From: FLUQ01 sp031550605
GTDB taxonomy: Bacteria; Desulfobacterota; Desulfovibrionia; Desulfovibrionales; Desulfovibrionaceae
Direction: 5' to 3'
Assembly (NCBI GenBank): GCA_031550605.1
Contig: JAVBOK010000030.1
Span: forward strand, 5,118-69,117
Length of the DNA: 64,000 nt
Position 1 is the stretch's first letter. Each line of letters opens with the position of its first letter. A program made the position numbers and the translations under genes. Below, in pieces: positions 16,703 to 25,177 of the stretch. The notes under the pieces are model-generated. The model was not told where the DNA came from and did no database searches. It saw only the letters and a list, made by a program, of their open reading frames with translations.

Positions 16703-17347
16703 TTATCTATGCCCCAACGGCATAATGCACACGGGGATGTCGTTTTGCTTCAGGCCCAGCTTGGTCCGCACGAAATCCGCGTTCAGGGTGGCCATATACC
16801 GCGCGCCGATGTTCAGAGCGTCGGCGGCGAGGTAAACGTTCTGGGTCATGGCCCCGACCAGAATGTAGCCGAAGCTGTCGCGCCGGACGGGATCGCTGAA
16901 GGCGGCGGTCCTGTCGCCTTCGATCACGAAAACGAGCACGGCCGGAGCCCTGGTGGCGAAAATCTGGTTGGTGATGCCGGGGATGATGTTTTCTCCGGAA
17001 ATTTTGGCCAGACTGTGGTCCTTGCCGTTGTAACGGAAAACCCCGCCGGCGTCGGCCAGATATACCGCGCAGTACGGATCGCGGCCCTGGGCCACGGGCA
17101 CGCTCCAGCCCTTGCCCGCCCGGTTGCGGCCGGCGGCGGCCCAGAGCAGGGTGCTCACGTCCTCACGGCTGAGGGCGCCGGTGGGAAACTGGTTCTGCAG
17201 CGCGGAAGAACGGCTTTCCATGGCCGCAAACAGGGCTTTACCGCCTGCGGTCGCGGGCTTGGGCAACACAATGTCCGCCGCCGGAGCGGCCGGGGCTGAA
17301 AAGAAGGCAACACCGCAGCACAGAACAAACAATATCGCCGTTTTCAT
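16703..17347 (-). CDS. Exported nitroreductase/SagB-like flavoprotein
   Basis: The 214-residue product starts with a clear Sec-type signal peptide (residues 3-24, cleavage near APAAD) and continues with a nitroreductase/SagB-type fold: SREDVSTLLWAAAGRNR, then AVYLADAGGVFRYNG, then SFGYILVGAMTQNVYLAADALNIG. Members of this fold bind FMN and reduce or oxidise small molecules or peptides. Periplasmic placement is unusual for an FMN enzyme and there is no twin-arginine motif. A GGAGGG site lies five bases before the ATG. Function in this cell is unknown. Confidence 0.75.
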   Translation of the reverse strand: MKTAILFVLCCGVAFFSAPAAPAADIVLPKPATAGGKALFAAMESRSSALQNQFPTGALSREDVSTLLWAAAGRNRAGKGWSVPVAQGRDPYCAVYLADAGGVFRYNGKDHSLAKISGENIIPGITNQIFATRAPAVLVFVIEGDRTAAFSDPVRRDSFGYILVGAMTQNVYLAADALNIGARYMATLNADFVRTKLGLKQNDIPVCIMPLGHR

Positions 17348-17375
17348 GCGACCCTCCGGTTGAAGGCAAATCGTA

Positions 17376-18194
17376 TTACAGGTTCGAATCGCGCAGATAC
17401 CGTATGCCGTTCGCCAGCAGGGCAGTTCCGGGGGTACTTTTTTCCCCCCTGGTCCAGCCGGGATGGTTGGTGTCGTGGGTATAGGCCTCCGGGTGCGGCA
17501 TCAGGCCGAAAATACGGCCCGTGGGGTCGGTCAGCCCGGCGATGGCGAACGGAGATTCGTTGGGATTGAAAGGATACTCCTGAGTCGGAAGCAGGGTGGC
17601 CGGGTCGGCGTACTGGACCGGAACCAGGTTTTCCGCCATTATCCGGTTCAAAACGGTGTCGTCTTTCGCCACCAGGCGGCCTTCGCCGTGTCGCACGGGA
17701 AGATACAGGGACCGCAGATCCCGGGTGAACACGCAAGGGCTGGCCGGATTGACGGCCAGGGTGCACCAGCGGTCTTCAAATCTGGCGGAAGCGTTGTGCG
17801 CCAAAGAAACCTGACGGGCAAGGTACTGCCCGTCCAGAGCGGGCAGCAGTCCCAGTTTGACCAGCAGTTGGAACCCGTTGCAGATGCCCAGGATCAGCCC
17901 CCCCCCGCCGATGAATTCCATCAGCTGATCAACCAGGGGGGCCCCGGTGTTGTCCTTGCTGTGCTTCCAGCGGATGCCGGCGGCCTGGGCCGCGCCCAGA
18001 TCGTCGCCGTCCAGAAAGCCGCCGGGGAAAATGAGAAACCGGTAGCCGCCCAGGCGGAAACGCCCGGCGGTCAGGTCGGAAAAATGGGCGATATCGGCCG
18101 TGTCGGAACCGGCAAGTTTCGCGGCATGCGCGCATTCCACTTCGCAGTTGGTTCCGAAACCGGTGATGACCAGGGTGTTGATTCTGCCGGACAT
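17376..18194 (-). CDS. purQ: Phosphoribosylformylglycinamidine synthase, glutaminase subunit PurQ
   Basis: A class I glutamine amidotransferase of 272 residues: the nucleophile is in GICNGFQ and the His-Glu pair in MPHPEAYTHD. PurQ supplies ammonia to PurL for making formylglycinamidine ribonucleotide in purine synthesis. It is longer than the roughly 225-residue PurQ of Gram-positives, and the FPGGFLDGDDLGAAQ segment fits the PurQ family better than other amidotransferases. GAGGAG lies six bases before the ATG. purL and purS are not in the window. Confidence 0.85.
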   Translation of the reverse strand: MSGRINTLVITGFGTNCEVECAHAAKLAGSDTADIAHFSDLTAGRFRLGGYRFLIFPGGFLDGDDLGAAQAAGIRWKHSKDNTGAPLVDQLMEFIGGGGLILGICNGFQLLVKLGLLPALDGQYLARQVSLAHNASARFEDRWCTLAVNPASPCVFTRDLRSLYLPVRHGEGRLVAKDDTVLNRIMAENLVPVQYADPATLLPTQEYPFNPNESPFAIAGLTDPTGRIFGLMPHPEAYTHDTNHPGWTRGEKSTPGTALLANGIRYLRDSNL

Positions 18195-18315
18195 GAAAGC
18201 TCCTCACGGCGGTGATGCGTCGGGTCTGTCACTCTACGCTTCAAGACATGTTTGCGTCAACTGGCTGACCGGAATCGGAAAATGGTCTACTACTGGGCAG
18301 GATATGGGTATGGCC

Positions 18316-18344
18316 GCTCCGGCAGGCGCCGTGCGTGCCGGAGC
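18316..18344 (+). other. Hairpin in the pyrG leader
   Basis: A perfect 9-base stem GCTCCGGCA (18316-18324) with TGCCGGAGC (18336-18344) and an 11-base loop, ending 33 bases before the pyrG start. No T run follows. It may influence pyrG expression or mRNA stability; it does not resemble a known pyrG attenuator. Confidence 0.35.
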
Positions 18345-18377
18345 ATGGCGGAACATTTGATTCCAGCAGGAAGGGCT

Positions 18378-20021
18378 ATGAAAAATACGAAGTTCATTTT
18401 CATTACCGGCGGGGTGCTCTCTTCCCTGGGCAAGGGATTGGCCGCCGCCTCTCTCGGCGCGCTTTTGAAGGCGCGCGGGCTTTCCGTGACCATCCAGAAG
18501 CTGGACCCGTACATCAATGTGGACCCCGGCACCATGAATCCCCTGCAGCACGGCGAAGTGTACGTGACCGACGACGGGGCCGAGGCCGACCTGGACCTGG
18601 GCCATTACGAACGGTACCTCGGCGATCACCTCACCCAGCGCAACACCTGCACGTCCGGGAAAATCTATTACCGGGTCATCAGCAAGGAACGCCGGGGCGA
18701 TTATCTGGGCGGCACGGTGCAGGTCATCCCGCATATTACCGACGAAATCAAACGGACCATACTGAGTCTTTCGGAAATGGACGTGGACGTGGCCCTGATC
18801 GAAATCGGCGGCACCGTGGGCGATATCGAAAGCCAACCTTTTCTGGAGGCCATCCGCCAGTTGCGCGGCGACCTGGGCCGTGACCGCTGCCTGTACATCC
18901 ATCTGACCCTGGTCCCCTACATCCGGGCCGCGGGGGAATACAAGACCAAGCCCACCCAGCACAGCGTCAAGGAATTGCGCAGCATAGGCATTCAACCGGA
19001 CATCATCCTCTGCCGTTGCGAAGAGCAGCTGACAGCCGACCTGAAACGCAAAATCGCCCTGTTCTGCGATGTGGAAGCGGATGCCGTGTTCACCTCGGCC
19101 GATGCGGCCAACGTATATGAGGTGCCCCTCAAGTTTTACGAGGAGGGCCTGGACCAGAAGGTCGCCATCATGTTGCGTCTGCCCGCCAAAAACGCCAAGC
19201 TGGAGCATTGGCGCAGGCTTGCGCAGACCATGGCCAACCCCAGGGGGGCGGTGACCATAGGCATCGTGGGCAAATACGTGGAATCGAAAGAAGCGTATAA
19301 AAGCCTGCACGAAGCCCTGGTGCATGGCGGCGTTGCCAACGAAGCGACGGTGAACTTGCGTTACATCAACTCCGAGGATCTGAACAAGAAAAACGTCCCG
19401 GAAAAACTGGCGGGAGTGGACGGCATCCTGGTGCCGGGCGGTTTCGGCATCCGGGGCATTGAGGGCAAGATCGCGGCCATCAAATATGCCAGAGAAAACA
19501 AAATCCCCTTTTTCGGCATTTGTCTGGGCATGCAATGCGCGGTCATTGAGTTCGCCCGTGACGTGGCGGGCATTTCCGACGCCAATTCCGAAGAATTTGA
19601 CGGTTTGTCCGAAAACAAGGTCATCTATCTGATGACCGAATGGTATGATCCCAGAAAACAATGCCTTGAGCAGCGCGACACCGTCAGCGACAAAGGCGGT
19701 ACCATGCGCTTGGGGGCCTATCCCTGCAAACTGCTGCCCGGTTCCCTGGCCGCCGCCGTGTACGGCAGGGATCAGGCGGAAGAACGGCATCGTCATCGCT
19801 TTGAATTCAACAACGCCTACAAGGATACGCTGGAAAAACACGGGCTGATTTTCAGCGGCATTTCACCGGACGGACAACTGGTCGAAATTGTCGAACTGGC
19901 CGACCACCCCTGGTTCCTCGGCTGTCAGTTCCATCCGGAATTCACGTCCAATCCCATGCAGCCGCATCCGCTGTTTGCCGGGTTCATCGGCGCGGCCCGT
20001 AAACGGCAGGAAGGAAAATAG
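18378..20021 (+). CDS. pyrG: CTP synthase
   Basis: CTP synthase aminates UTP to CTP using glutamine. The 547-residue protein has an N-terminal amidoligase domain opening KFIFITGGVLSSLGKG and a C-terminal glutaminase with nucleophile Cys382 (FFGICLGMQ) and His519-Glu521 (FHPEF). The ATG at 18378 is preceded by CAGGAAGGG; the upstream reading is not conserved. It is followed three bases later by kdsA; CTP is used by KdsB to activate Kdo, so the pyrG-kdsA-kdsC order links nucleotide supply to LPS synthesis, as in many proteobacteria. Confidence 0.96.
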   Translation: MKNTKFIFITGGVLSSLGKGLAAASLGALLKARGLSVTIQKLDPYINVDPGTMNPLQHGEVYVTDDGAEADLDLGHYERYLGDHLTQRNTCTSGKIYYRVISKERRGDYLGGTVQVIPHITDEIKRTILSLSEMDVDVALIEIGGTVGDIESQPFLEAIRQLRGDLGRDRCLYIHLTLVPYIRAAGEYKTKPTQHSVKELRSIGIQPDIILCRCEEQLTADLKRKIALFCDVEADAVFTSADAANVYEVPLKFYEEGLDQKVAIMLRLPAKNAKLEHWRRLAQTMANPRGAVTIGIVGKYVESKEAYKSLHEALVHGGVANEATVNLRYINSEDLNKKNVPEKLAGVDGILVPGGFGIRGIEGKIAAIKYARENKIPFFGICLGMQCAVIEFARDVAGISDANSEEFDGLSENKVIYLMTEWYDPRKQCLEQRDTVSDKGGTMRLGAYPCKLLPGSLAAAVYGRDQAEERHRHRFEFNNAYKDTLEKHGLIFSGISPDGQLVEIVELADHPWFLGCQFHPEFTSNPMQPHPLFAGFIGAARKRQEGK

Positions 20022-20024
20022 GCC

Positions 20025-20870
20025 ATGGCCGGTACGCGGAAACAACCGCAGGGTCCGTTTTCTCCGGATACGCTGTACGGGGCTCTCCGCGAGGGGCCTT
20101 TCGTCATCGCCGGCCCCTGCGTGCTGGAAAGCTACGACCTTGCTCTGGAAACTGCCTTCGCCGTGCGTGAGGCCGCACGGGAAGCCGGGCTGTTCGTTGT
20201 CTTCAAAAGCTCTTACGACAAAGCAAACCGCACGTCCGCTTCCAGCTTTCGCGGGCCCGGCATGGCGAAAGGCCTCGCCTGGCTTGCCCGCATCCGCGAG
20301 GAAACGGGCCTGCCCGTGATCACCGATATCCATGAGCCGCCGGATGCGGGCTCTGTGGCGGAAGTGGCGGACATTCTGCAAATACCGGCCTTTTTGTGCC
20401 GCCAGACAGCGCTGCTTGACGCCGCCGCCCGGACCGGAAAGATCGTGAACGTGAAAAAAGGCCAGTTTCTGGCCCCCTGGGACATGAAGCCGGTCGTGGA
20501 CAAGCTGAAAGGAGCCGGCAACCACCGAATCCTGGCCACCGAACGCGGCACCACCTTCGGGTACAACAATCTGGTGGTGGATATGCGTGTATTCCCGGCC
20601 ATGGCGGAACTGGGCGTTCCCCTGATCATGGATGCCACCCACTCCGTGCAGTTGCCCGGAGGACAGGGCGGATGTTCCGGCGGGGACCGGCGGTACGTGC
20701 CCACTTTGGCCAAGGCCGCTGCGGCGGCGGGGGCCGACGGTGTGTTTCTGGAATGCCATCCCGATCCGGACAAGGCCTTGTGCGACGGTCCCAACAGCTG
20801 GCCCGTGGCGCGGCTTTCCGAGCTTTTGCGCGAATTGGCCGCCATCTGGAGTCTGCGCGATGCCCGTTGA
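20025..20870 (+). CDS. kdsA: 3-deoxy-D-manno-octulosonate 8-phosphate synthase
   Basis: KdsA condenses phosphoenolpyruvate with arabinose 5-phosphate to Kdo-8-phosphate, feeding the LPS inner core. The 281-residue product has IAGPCVLES with Cys32, KSSYDKANRTS, and the other metal ligands His206 (DATHSVQ), Glu243 (LECHPDP) and Asp254 (LCDGPN). A Cys at position 32 marks the metal-dependent class, as in Aquifex; the metal-free E. coli type has Asn there. It overlaps kdsC by 11 bases. Confidence 0.94.
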   Translation: MAGTRKQPQGPFSPDTLYGALREGPFVIAGPCVLESYDLALETAFAVREAAREAGLFVVFKSSYDKANRTSASSFRGPGMAKGLAWLARIREETGLPVITDIHEPPDAGSVAEVADILQIPAFLCRQTALLDAAARTGKIVNVKKGQFLAPWDMKPVVDKLKGAGNHRILATERGTTFGYNNLVVDMRVFPAMAELGVPLIMDATHSVQLPGGQGGCSGGDRRYVPTLAKAAAAAGADGVFLECHPDPDKALCDGPNSWPVARLSELLRELAAIWSLRDAR

Positions 20871-21429
20871 TTTTTCATCCGATTTCGCGCATGTTCCGGC
20901 GGATGTGTTTGCCGCCGCCCGGAACGTGGAACTCTTGATCTGCGACGTTGACGGCGTTCTGACCGACGGCGGGCTGTACTATGATAGCGCGGGCACGGTA
21001 AGCAAACGGTTTCATGTGCAGGACGGCCTGGGCATTGCCGTTGCGCGGCGGTTCGGCCTTAAAACAGCCGTGATCACCGGGCAGGATTCGCCCGCTGTGG
21101 CCGCGCGCATGCGAGATCTGCGCGTGGATGATTATTTTGCCGGAGCCGTTGAAAAAACGGAAAGCTATGCTATGCTGTTGGCAAGGCACGGCCTGCTGCC
21201 GGAACAGACCGCATATCTCGGCGACGACTGGGTGGATATGCCGGTGCTGCGCCGCGTGGGGCTGCCCATGGCCGTCGCGGATGCCCAGCCGGAAGTGAAG
21301 GCCTCTGTCCGGTATGTCACGGCGGCACGCGGAGGACAGGGCGCGGTGCGCGAGGTCATCCGGCTGATTCTGCACAGTCGCGGGCTTTTGGCAGCGGCTC
21401 TTGCCCGCTGGATGGAAACGAAAGGTTAA
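20860..21429 (+). CDS. kdsC: 3-deoxy-D-manno-octulosonate 8-phosphate phosphatase
   Basis: KdsC is a small C0-type HAD phosphatase that removes phosphate from Kdo-8-phosphate. The 189-residue product shows motif I CDVDGVLTDG (Asp29, Asp31), motif II TGQDS (Thr73), Lys99 and motif III/IV GDDWVDMP (Asp122, Asp123). The ATG at 20860 overlaps the kdsA end; the longer frame from 20632 lies within kdsA and was rejected. Length and lack of a cap domain fit KdsC. It is followed at once by lptC (TAATG). Confidence 0.92.
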   Translation: MPVDFSSDFAHVPADVFAAARNVELLICDVDGVLTDGGLYYDSAGTVSKRFHVQDGLGIAVARRFGLKTAVITGQDSPAVAARMRDLRVDDYFAGAVEKTESYAMLLARHGLLPEQTAYLGDDWVDMPVLRRVGLPMAVADAQPEVKASVRYVTAARGGQGAVREVIRLILHSRGLLAAALARWMETKG

Positions 21430-22130
21430 TGAAGAAACGCTCTATCTTTTTTTCCCTGATAATCCTCCTGATCGCGGGGGGATTCGTGTGGCACCATCTT
21501 TTCGGACTGCCGGGCTTCAAACAGGCGCAGCAAACGTTGAAGGAAACAGCGAAGAATGTGGCGCTGGGCGCGGCGAAACCGGAAGATGTGGCAGCCCTTG
21601 CCGTGAAGGCCATTGAGATGAAACAGGGCGAACACGGCATTGAACTGTGGCGCCTGAAAGCGGAGTGGGGAAACGTCAGACAGGAAGGCGGCCTTCTGGA
21701 GCTGGAAAAACCTCGCTTCACCTATTACATGCCCCCCAACAACGAAGAAATACGGATTGTTTCCGAAGTCGGCGAAGTCAATCAACACACCAAGATCATC
21801 CGCTTCATCCGGTCCGTGGTTGCAACATACGGCAACAACACTCTGAAATCGCCGCTCATGGTGTACAACGGCACTTCGAAGGCGCTGATTTTTCCGCGGG
21901 GCACCGATTTCGGAGGCCCCAACATGGACGGGACAGCGCATGACGCGGTATGGCGGTTGAATGACAGGGTGATTGACGCATCCGGCGGAGTTGATATTAC
22001 CTGGATCCGTGCCGTGGATCCCCTTGTGCTTCCTCAAACGGCACGGCATAACGAAACGGGACCGCCGCTGAACGAGACCGCCCCGGCATCGCCTTCGGCT
22101 GCGCCACAAGGAGCACCGCATGCCCCATGA
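21429..22130 (+). CDS. lptC: LPS export protein LptC
   Basis: LptC is a bitopic inner-membrane protein whose periplasmic beta-jellyroll passes LPS from LptBFG to LptA. The 233-residue product has one N-terminal membrane helix (residues 5-22), then the LptC domain with IELWRLKAEWGNVRQEGG and an EIRIVSEVGEVNQHTKIIRF segment. Identity rests mainly on this topology and on the position between kdsC and lptA; LptC sequences diverge strongly. Its ATG overlaps the kdsC stop by one base and its end overlaps lptA by 11 bases. Confidence 0.85.
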   Translation: MKKRSIFFSLIILLIAGGFVWHHLFGLPGFKQAQQTLKETAKNVALGAAKPEDVAALAVKAIEMKQGEHGIELWRLKAEWGNVRQEGGLLELEKPRFTYYMPPNNEEIRIVSEVGEVNQHTKIIRFIRSVVATYGNNTLKSPLMVYNGTSKALIFPRGTDFGGPNMDGTAHDAVWRLNDRVIDASGGVDITWIRAVDPLVLPQTARHNETGPPLNETAPASPSAAPQGAPHAP

Positions 22131-22803
22131 CCATCCGCATATTCGCGGCAGTATTTTTTTGCCCTTGTTCCGCGTTTTTTCCGCGGCCTGCTTTTTTGCC
22201 TGCGCGGTTTTCATGCCCCAGGCAGGCGGGGCGTCTGAAACACCGCAACCCGTGCCCACCAGGATAACTTCCGAGCGCATGCAGTATGATGCGGCAAACC
22301 AGCGGGTTATATTTGAAGGCAAAGTGCATGTGATCCGCCCGGATTTTCAGTTGTGGTCCGAAAAATTGACGGTGATGCTGGAAAAGGAAACCAAACAGGA
22401 CAAGCACAAGCGGCAGGGCAACGGCACGGTATCGCCGGCCATGGGCATGGAAGCGGGACAGGTGGAGCGCATCATCGCCGAACGCAACGTGCGCATGCAG
22501 CAGGAAGACAAATCTGGAACCTGCGGCAAGGCCACCTATATCGCCGCTGACGGCAAAATCATCATGGAGCAGAATCCCGTGGTGAATGACGGCCCCAACC
22601 AGATCCGGGGCCAGATCATCAACTATTACACCCGCGACAACCGCAGCGAGGTTATCGGCTCCGTTGACGTGCGCTTTGTCACCGATGACAAGGGCGAGAC
22701 GCATTCCCCCCTGTCGGGAAAACCCAAGAATCCCGAAGCGAACGGCCAACCCAGAAAGGGCCTGAAAGTCGGCGGCGGCGTCAGCAATAAAGGGCGGCAA
22801 TGA
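22120..22803 (+). CDS. lptA: LPS transport periplasmic protein LptA
   Basis: LptA forms the periplasmic bridge that carries LPS to LptD at the outer membrane. The 227-residue product has a signal peptide (hydrophobic 11-33, cleavage near GGASE), then the OstA-like jellyroll: ITSERMQYDAANQRVIFEGKVHV, AERNVRMQQEDKSGTCGKATYIAADGKIIME, and QIRGQIINYYTRDNRSEV. A Lys-rich C-terminal tail follows. It overlaps lptC by 11 bases and lptB by four (ATGA), so the whole set is translationally coupled. Confidence 0.88.
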   Translation: MPHDHPHIRGSIFLPLFRVFSAACFFACAVFMPQAGGASETPQPVPTRITSERMQYDAANQRVIFEGKVHVIRPDFQLWSEKLTVMLEKETKQDKHKRQGNGTVSPAMGMEAGQVERIIAERNVRMQQEDKSGTCGKATYIAADGKIIMEQNPVVNDGPNQIRGQIINYYTRDNRSEVIGSVDVRFVTDDKGETHSPLSGKPKNPEANGQPRKGLKVGGGVSNKGRQ

Positions 22804-23522
22804 GCATTTTGCGCGGTGAGGGATTGCGAAAGCGCTACGGCGACCGCGAAGTGGTGCGCGGGGTGTCGTTGCGCACCGAACAGGGCGAGATCGTCGGGCT
22901 TCTCGGGCCCAACGGCGCGGGCAAGACCACGACATTTTACATGTTGACCGGCATTCAGAAGCCGACGGCCGGCGCAGTCTTTCTGGATGATACGGCCATT
23001 GCCGAATGGCCGCTGCACGAACGGGCCAGGGTCGGGCTTTCCTATCTGCCGCAAGAAAGTTCGGTGTTTCGCCGCCTTTCCGTCATGGACAATCTGCGCG
23101 TGATTCTGGAACATACCGGTCTTTCCAGAGCGGAGCAAAAAGAGAAAGCCGCTTCACTGCTTGAGGAATTTCATATTTCCCATCTGGAAAGTTCTCTTGC
23201 GGCCCACCTTTCCGGGGGCGAGCGGCGGCGCCTCGAAATCGCGCGGGCGCTGATCCGCGAACCGAAATTTGTCTTGCTGGACGAGCCCTTTGCCGGCATT
23301 GACCCTCTGGCCGTGGATGATATTCAATCCCTGATCGTCGGGTTGAAAGACCGGGGGATAGGCATCCTGATTTCCGACCACAACGTGCGGGAAACCCTGC
23401 ATATCTGCGACCGCGCCTACCTGATGCACGAAGGCCAGGCCATCATCGAAGGCACCCCGGCCGCCATCGTGGCTGATCCCAAGGCCCGCAGGGTTTATCT
23501 GGGTGAAGATTTTTGCCTGTGA
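22800..23522 (+). CDS. lptB: LPS export ABC transporter ATP-binding protein LptB
   Basis: The 240-residue ATPase of the LptBFG transporter. Walker A GPNGAGKTT is at residues 36-43, the Q-loop in SYLPQESSVFRRLSV, signature LSGGERRR near 138, Walker B VLLDEPFAGIDPLAV near 157 and the H-loop in SDHNVRE. The segment FAGIDPLAV is characteristic of LptB. It is followed 185 bases later by rpoN in the conserved lptB-rpoN order. lptF, lptG and lptD are elsewhere. Confidence 0.94.
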   Translation: MSILRGEGLRKRYGDREVVRGVSLRTEQGEIVGLLGPNGAGKTTTFYMLTGIQKPTAGAVFLDDTAIAEWPLHERARVGLSYLPQESSVFRRLSVMDNLRVILEHTGLSRAEQKEKAASLLEEFHISHLESSLAAHLSGGERRRLEIARALIREPKFVLLDEPFAGIDPLAVDDIQSLIVGLKDRGIGILISDHNVRETLHICDRAYLMHEGQAIIEGTPAAIVADPKARRVYLGEDFCL

Positions 23523-23646
23523 TGCTTTCCGGTATACCCCGCGATCCCCCCTGTCCGCCTTTTCATTCCCCGGTAAATCCTCGCGCGCGCACCATGGCGG
23601 CATGATTTTCTATTTTGACGGGAACTTGCTTTCTTTTTTCGAATAT

Positions 23647-23660
23647 GGCATGATTCTCGC
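23647..23660 (+). promoter_or_regulatory. Sigma-54-like element upstream of rpoN
   Basis: TGGCATG-N4-TCGCA has GG at 23647-23648 and GC at 23659-23660 with the exact 10-base spacing; it differs from the consensus TGGCACG-N4-TTGCW at two positions. It lies 48 bases before the rpoN ATG. An imperfect sigma-70 -35 (TTGACG, 23615-23620) is nearby. Autoregulation of rpoN is possible but unproven. Confidence 0.35.
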
Positions 23661-23707
23661 ATCAGAAATGCAATCATGCAATGTGATCCTTTATATGTGG
23701 TGCCCCT

Positions 23708-25135
23708 ATGGCTCTTGAACTCCGACAGCAACTCAAGCTGACCCAGCAATTGGTTATGACGCCCCAGTTGCAGCAAGCCATCAAACTGCTGCAGCTTTCC
23801 CGTATCGAACTGCTGGAAACGGTGCAGCAGGAGCTTTTGGAAAATCCCTTCCTAGAAGAAACATCCCCGGAAGAAACCGTCGCGCCCGAGGCGGAGGAGC
23901 GTCGCGCCGGCGAAGAGGAATCCGAAGCGTATACCGGTGAGGTGGCCCGCAACGCCGACTGGGAAGATTACATGGGCGAGTTCGCCAGCACCTCGCGCCA
24001 GGCCGCCGGCCGCGACGTCGAACTGCCCGAGGAGATGACCTCGTTCGAGGCCCGCTATTCTGTCAAACCATCGCTTGAAGGGCATCTGACCTGGCAGTTG
24101 CGGCTGTCCCGGCTGACGGAAAAGCAAATGGAAATCGGCGAGGCCATCATCGGCAACCTGGCTTCTTCCGGGTACCTGCAGGCCAGCCTTGAGGATGTCG
24201 CCTCGCTGGCGGATTCCGACGCAGCCGCTGTGGAAGAAGTACTCAAGTCCGTCCAGCGTTTTGACCCTGTCGGGGTGGCGGCCAGAACGCCGCAAGAATG
24301 CCTGATGGTGCAACTGGAAGTATTGAAATACGACCGCGATCCCATTCTGGCCTCGCTTGTGCGCGATCACCTGGAAGACCTGGAGGCCAAGCGCTACAAA
24401 CCCCTGATGCGCAAATTTCAACTGGCGCCGGAAGATCTGCGCGAATACCTCGACATCATCCAGTCCCTTGATCCCATGCCCGGCGCCAGTTACGGCGGGG
24501 GAGATCCGTCCTATGTTTCGCCCGACGTGTTCGTGTATTATTTTGACGGCGATTTCGTGGTCGTGCTCAACGAAGACGGGCTGCCCCAACTGCATCTTTC
24601 ATCGCTGTACGATGAAAGTCTGACCGTGAAAACCGAGGCGGAAAAAGAATATTTCCAGGACAAAATGCGGGCGGCGTCGTGGCTGATCAAAAGTTTGTAC
24701 CAGCGTCAGCGGACCCTGTACAAGGTGATGGAAAGTATCGTCAAATACCAACGGGCTTTTTTTGAAGAGGGCGTATCCAAGCTGCGGCCCCTGATTCTGA
24801 AAGATATCGCCGACGACATCAGTATGCACGAATCCACGGTCAGCCGGATTACCTCGAATAAATATGCGGCGACTCCGCACGGCATCTTTGAATTAAAGTT
24901 CTTCTTTAACAGCGCGCTGTCTCTGGATGACGGTTCGGAAGTGGGTTCCGAAAGCGTAAAGGCTCTGATTAAAAAACTCATTGATGAGGAAGATGCCAAA
25001 GATCCTCTCAGCGACGAGCGGCTGGGCGAAATTCTCAAAGATATCCTGAAGGTGAACATCGCCCGCCGAACGGTTGCGAAATATCGCACCGCCTTAAATA
25101 TTCCTTCCTCTTCCAAGCGGAGAAGTATATTCTGA
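23708..25135 (+). CDS. rpoN: RNA polymerase sigma-54 factor
   Basis: RpoN directs RNA polymerase to -24/-12 promoters and needs AAA+ activators. The 475-residue protein has region I, a Gln/Leu-rich N-terminus (LRQQLKLTQQLVMTPQLQQAIKLLQLS), an acidic region II (about 50-110), the core-binding domain and the RpoN box ARRTVAKYR at 452-460 just before the end. It sits in the classical lptB-rpoN-hpf-ptsN-rapZ order. The sigma-54 promoter at 2981 in this window is a likely target. Confidence 0.96.
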   Translation: MALELRQQLKLTQQLVMTPQLQQAIKLLQLSRIELLETVQQELLENPFLEETSPEETVAPEAEERRAGEEESEAYTGEVARNADWEDYMGEFASTSRQAAGRDVELPEEMTSFEARYSVKPSLEGHLTWQLRLSRLTEKQMEIGEAIIGNLASSGYLQASLEDVASLADSDAAAVEEVLKSVQRFDPVGVAARTPQECLMVQLEVLKYDRDPILASLVRDHLEDLEAKRYKPLMRKFQLAPEDLREYLDIIQSLDPMPGASYGGGDPSYVSPDVFVYYFDGDFVVVLNEDGLPQLHLSSLYDESLTVKTEAEKEYFQDKMRAASWLIKSLYQRQRTLYKVMESIVKYQRAFFEEGVSKLRPLILKDIADDISMHESTVSRITSNKYAATPHGIFELKFFFNSALSLDDGSEVGSESVKALIKKLIDEEDAKDPLSDERLGEILKDILKVNIARRTVAKYRTALNIPSSSKRRSIF

Positions 25136-25177
25136 ATATACGGGATCCTGAACCGTTACGGTACCACGGAGGAAACT

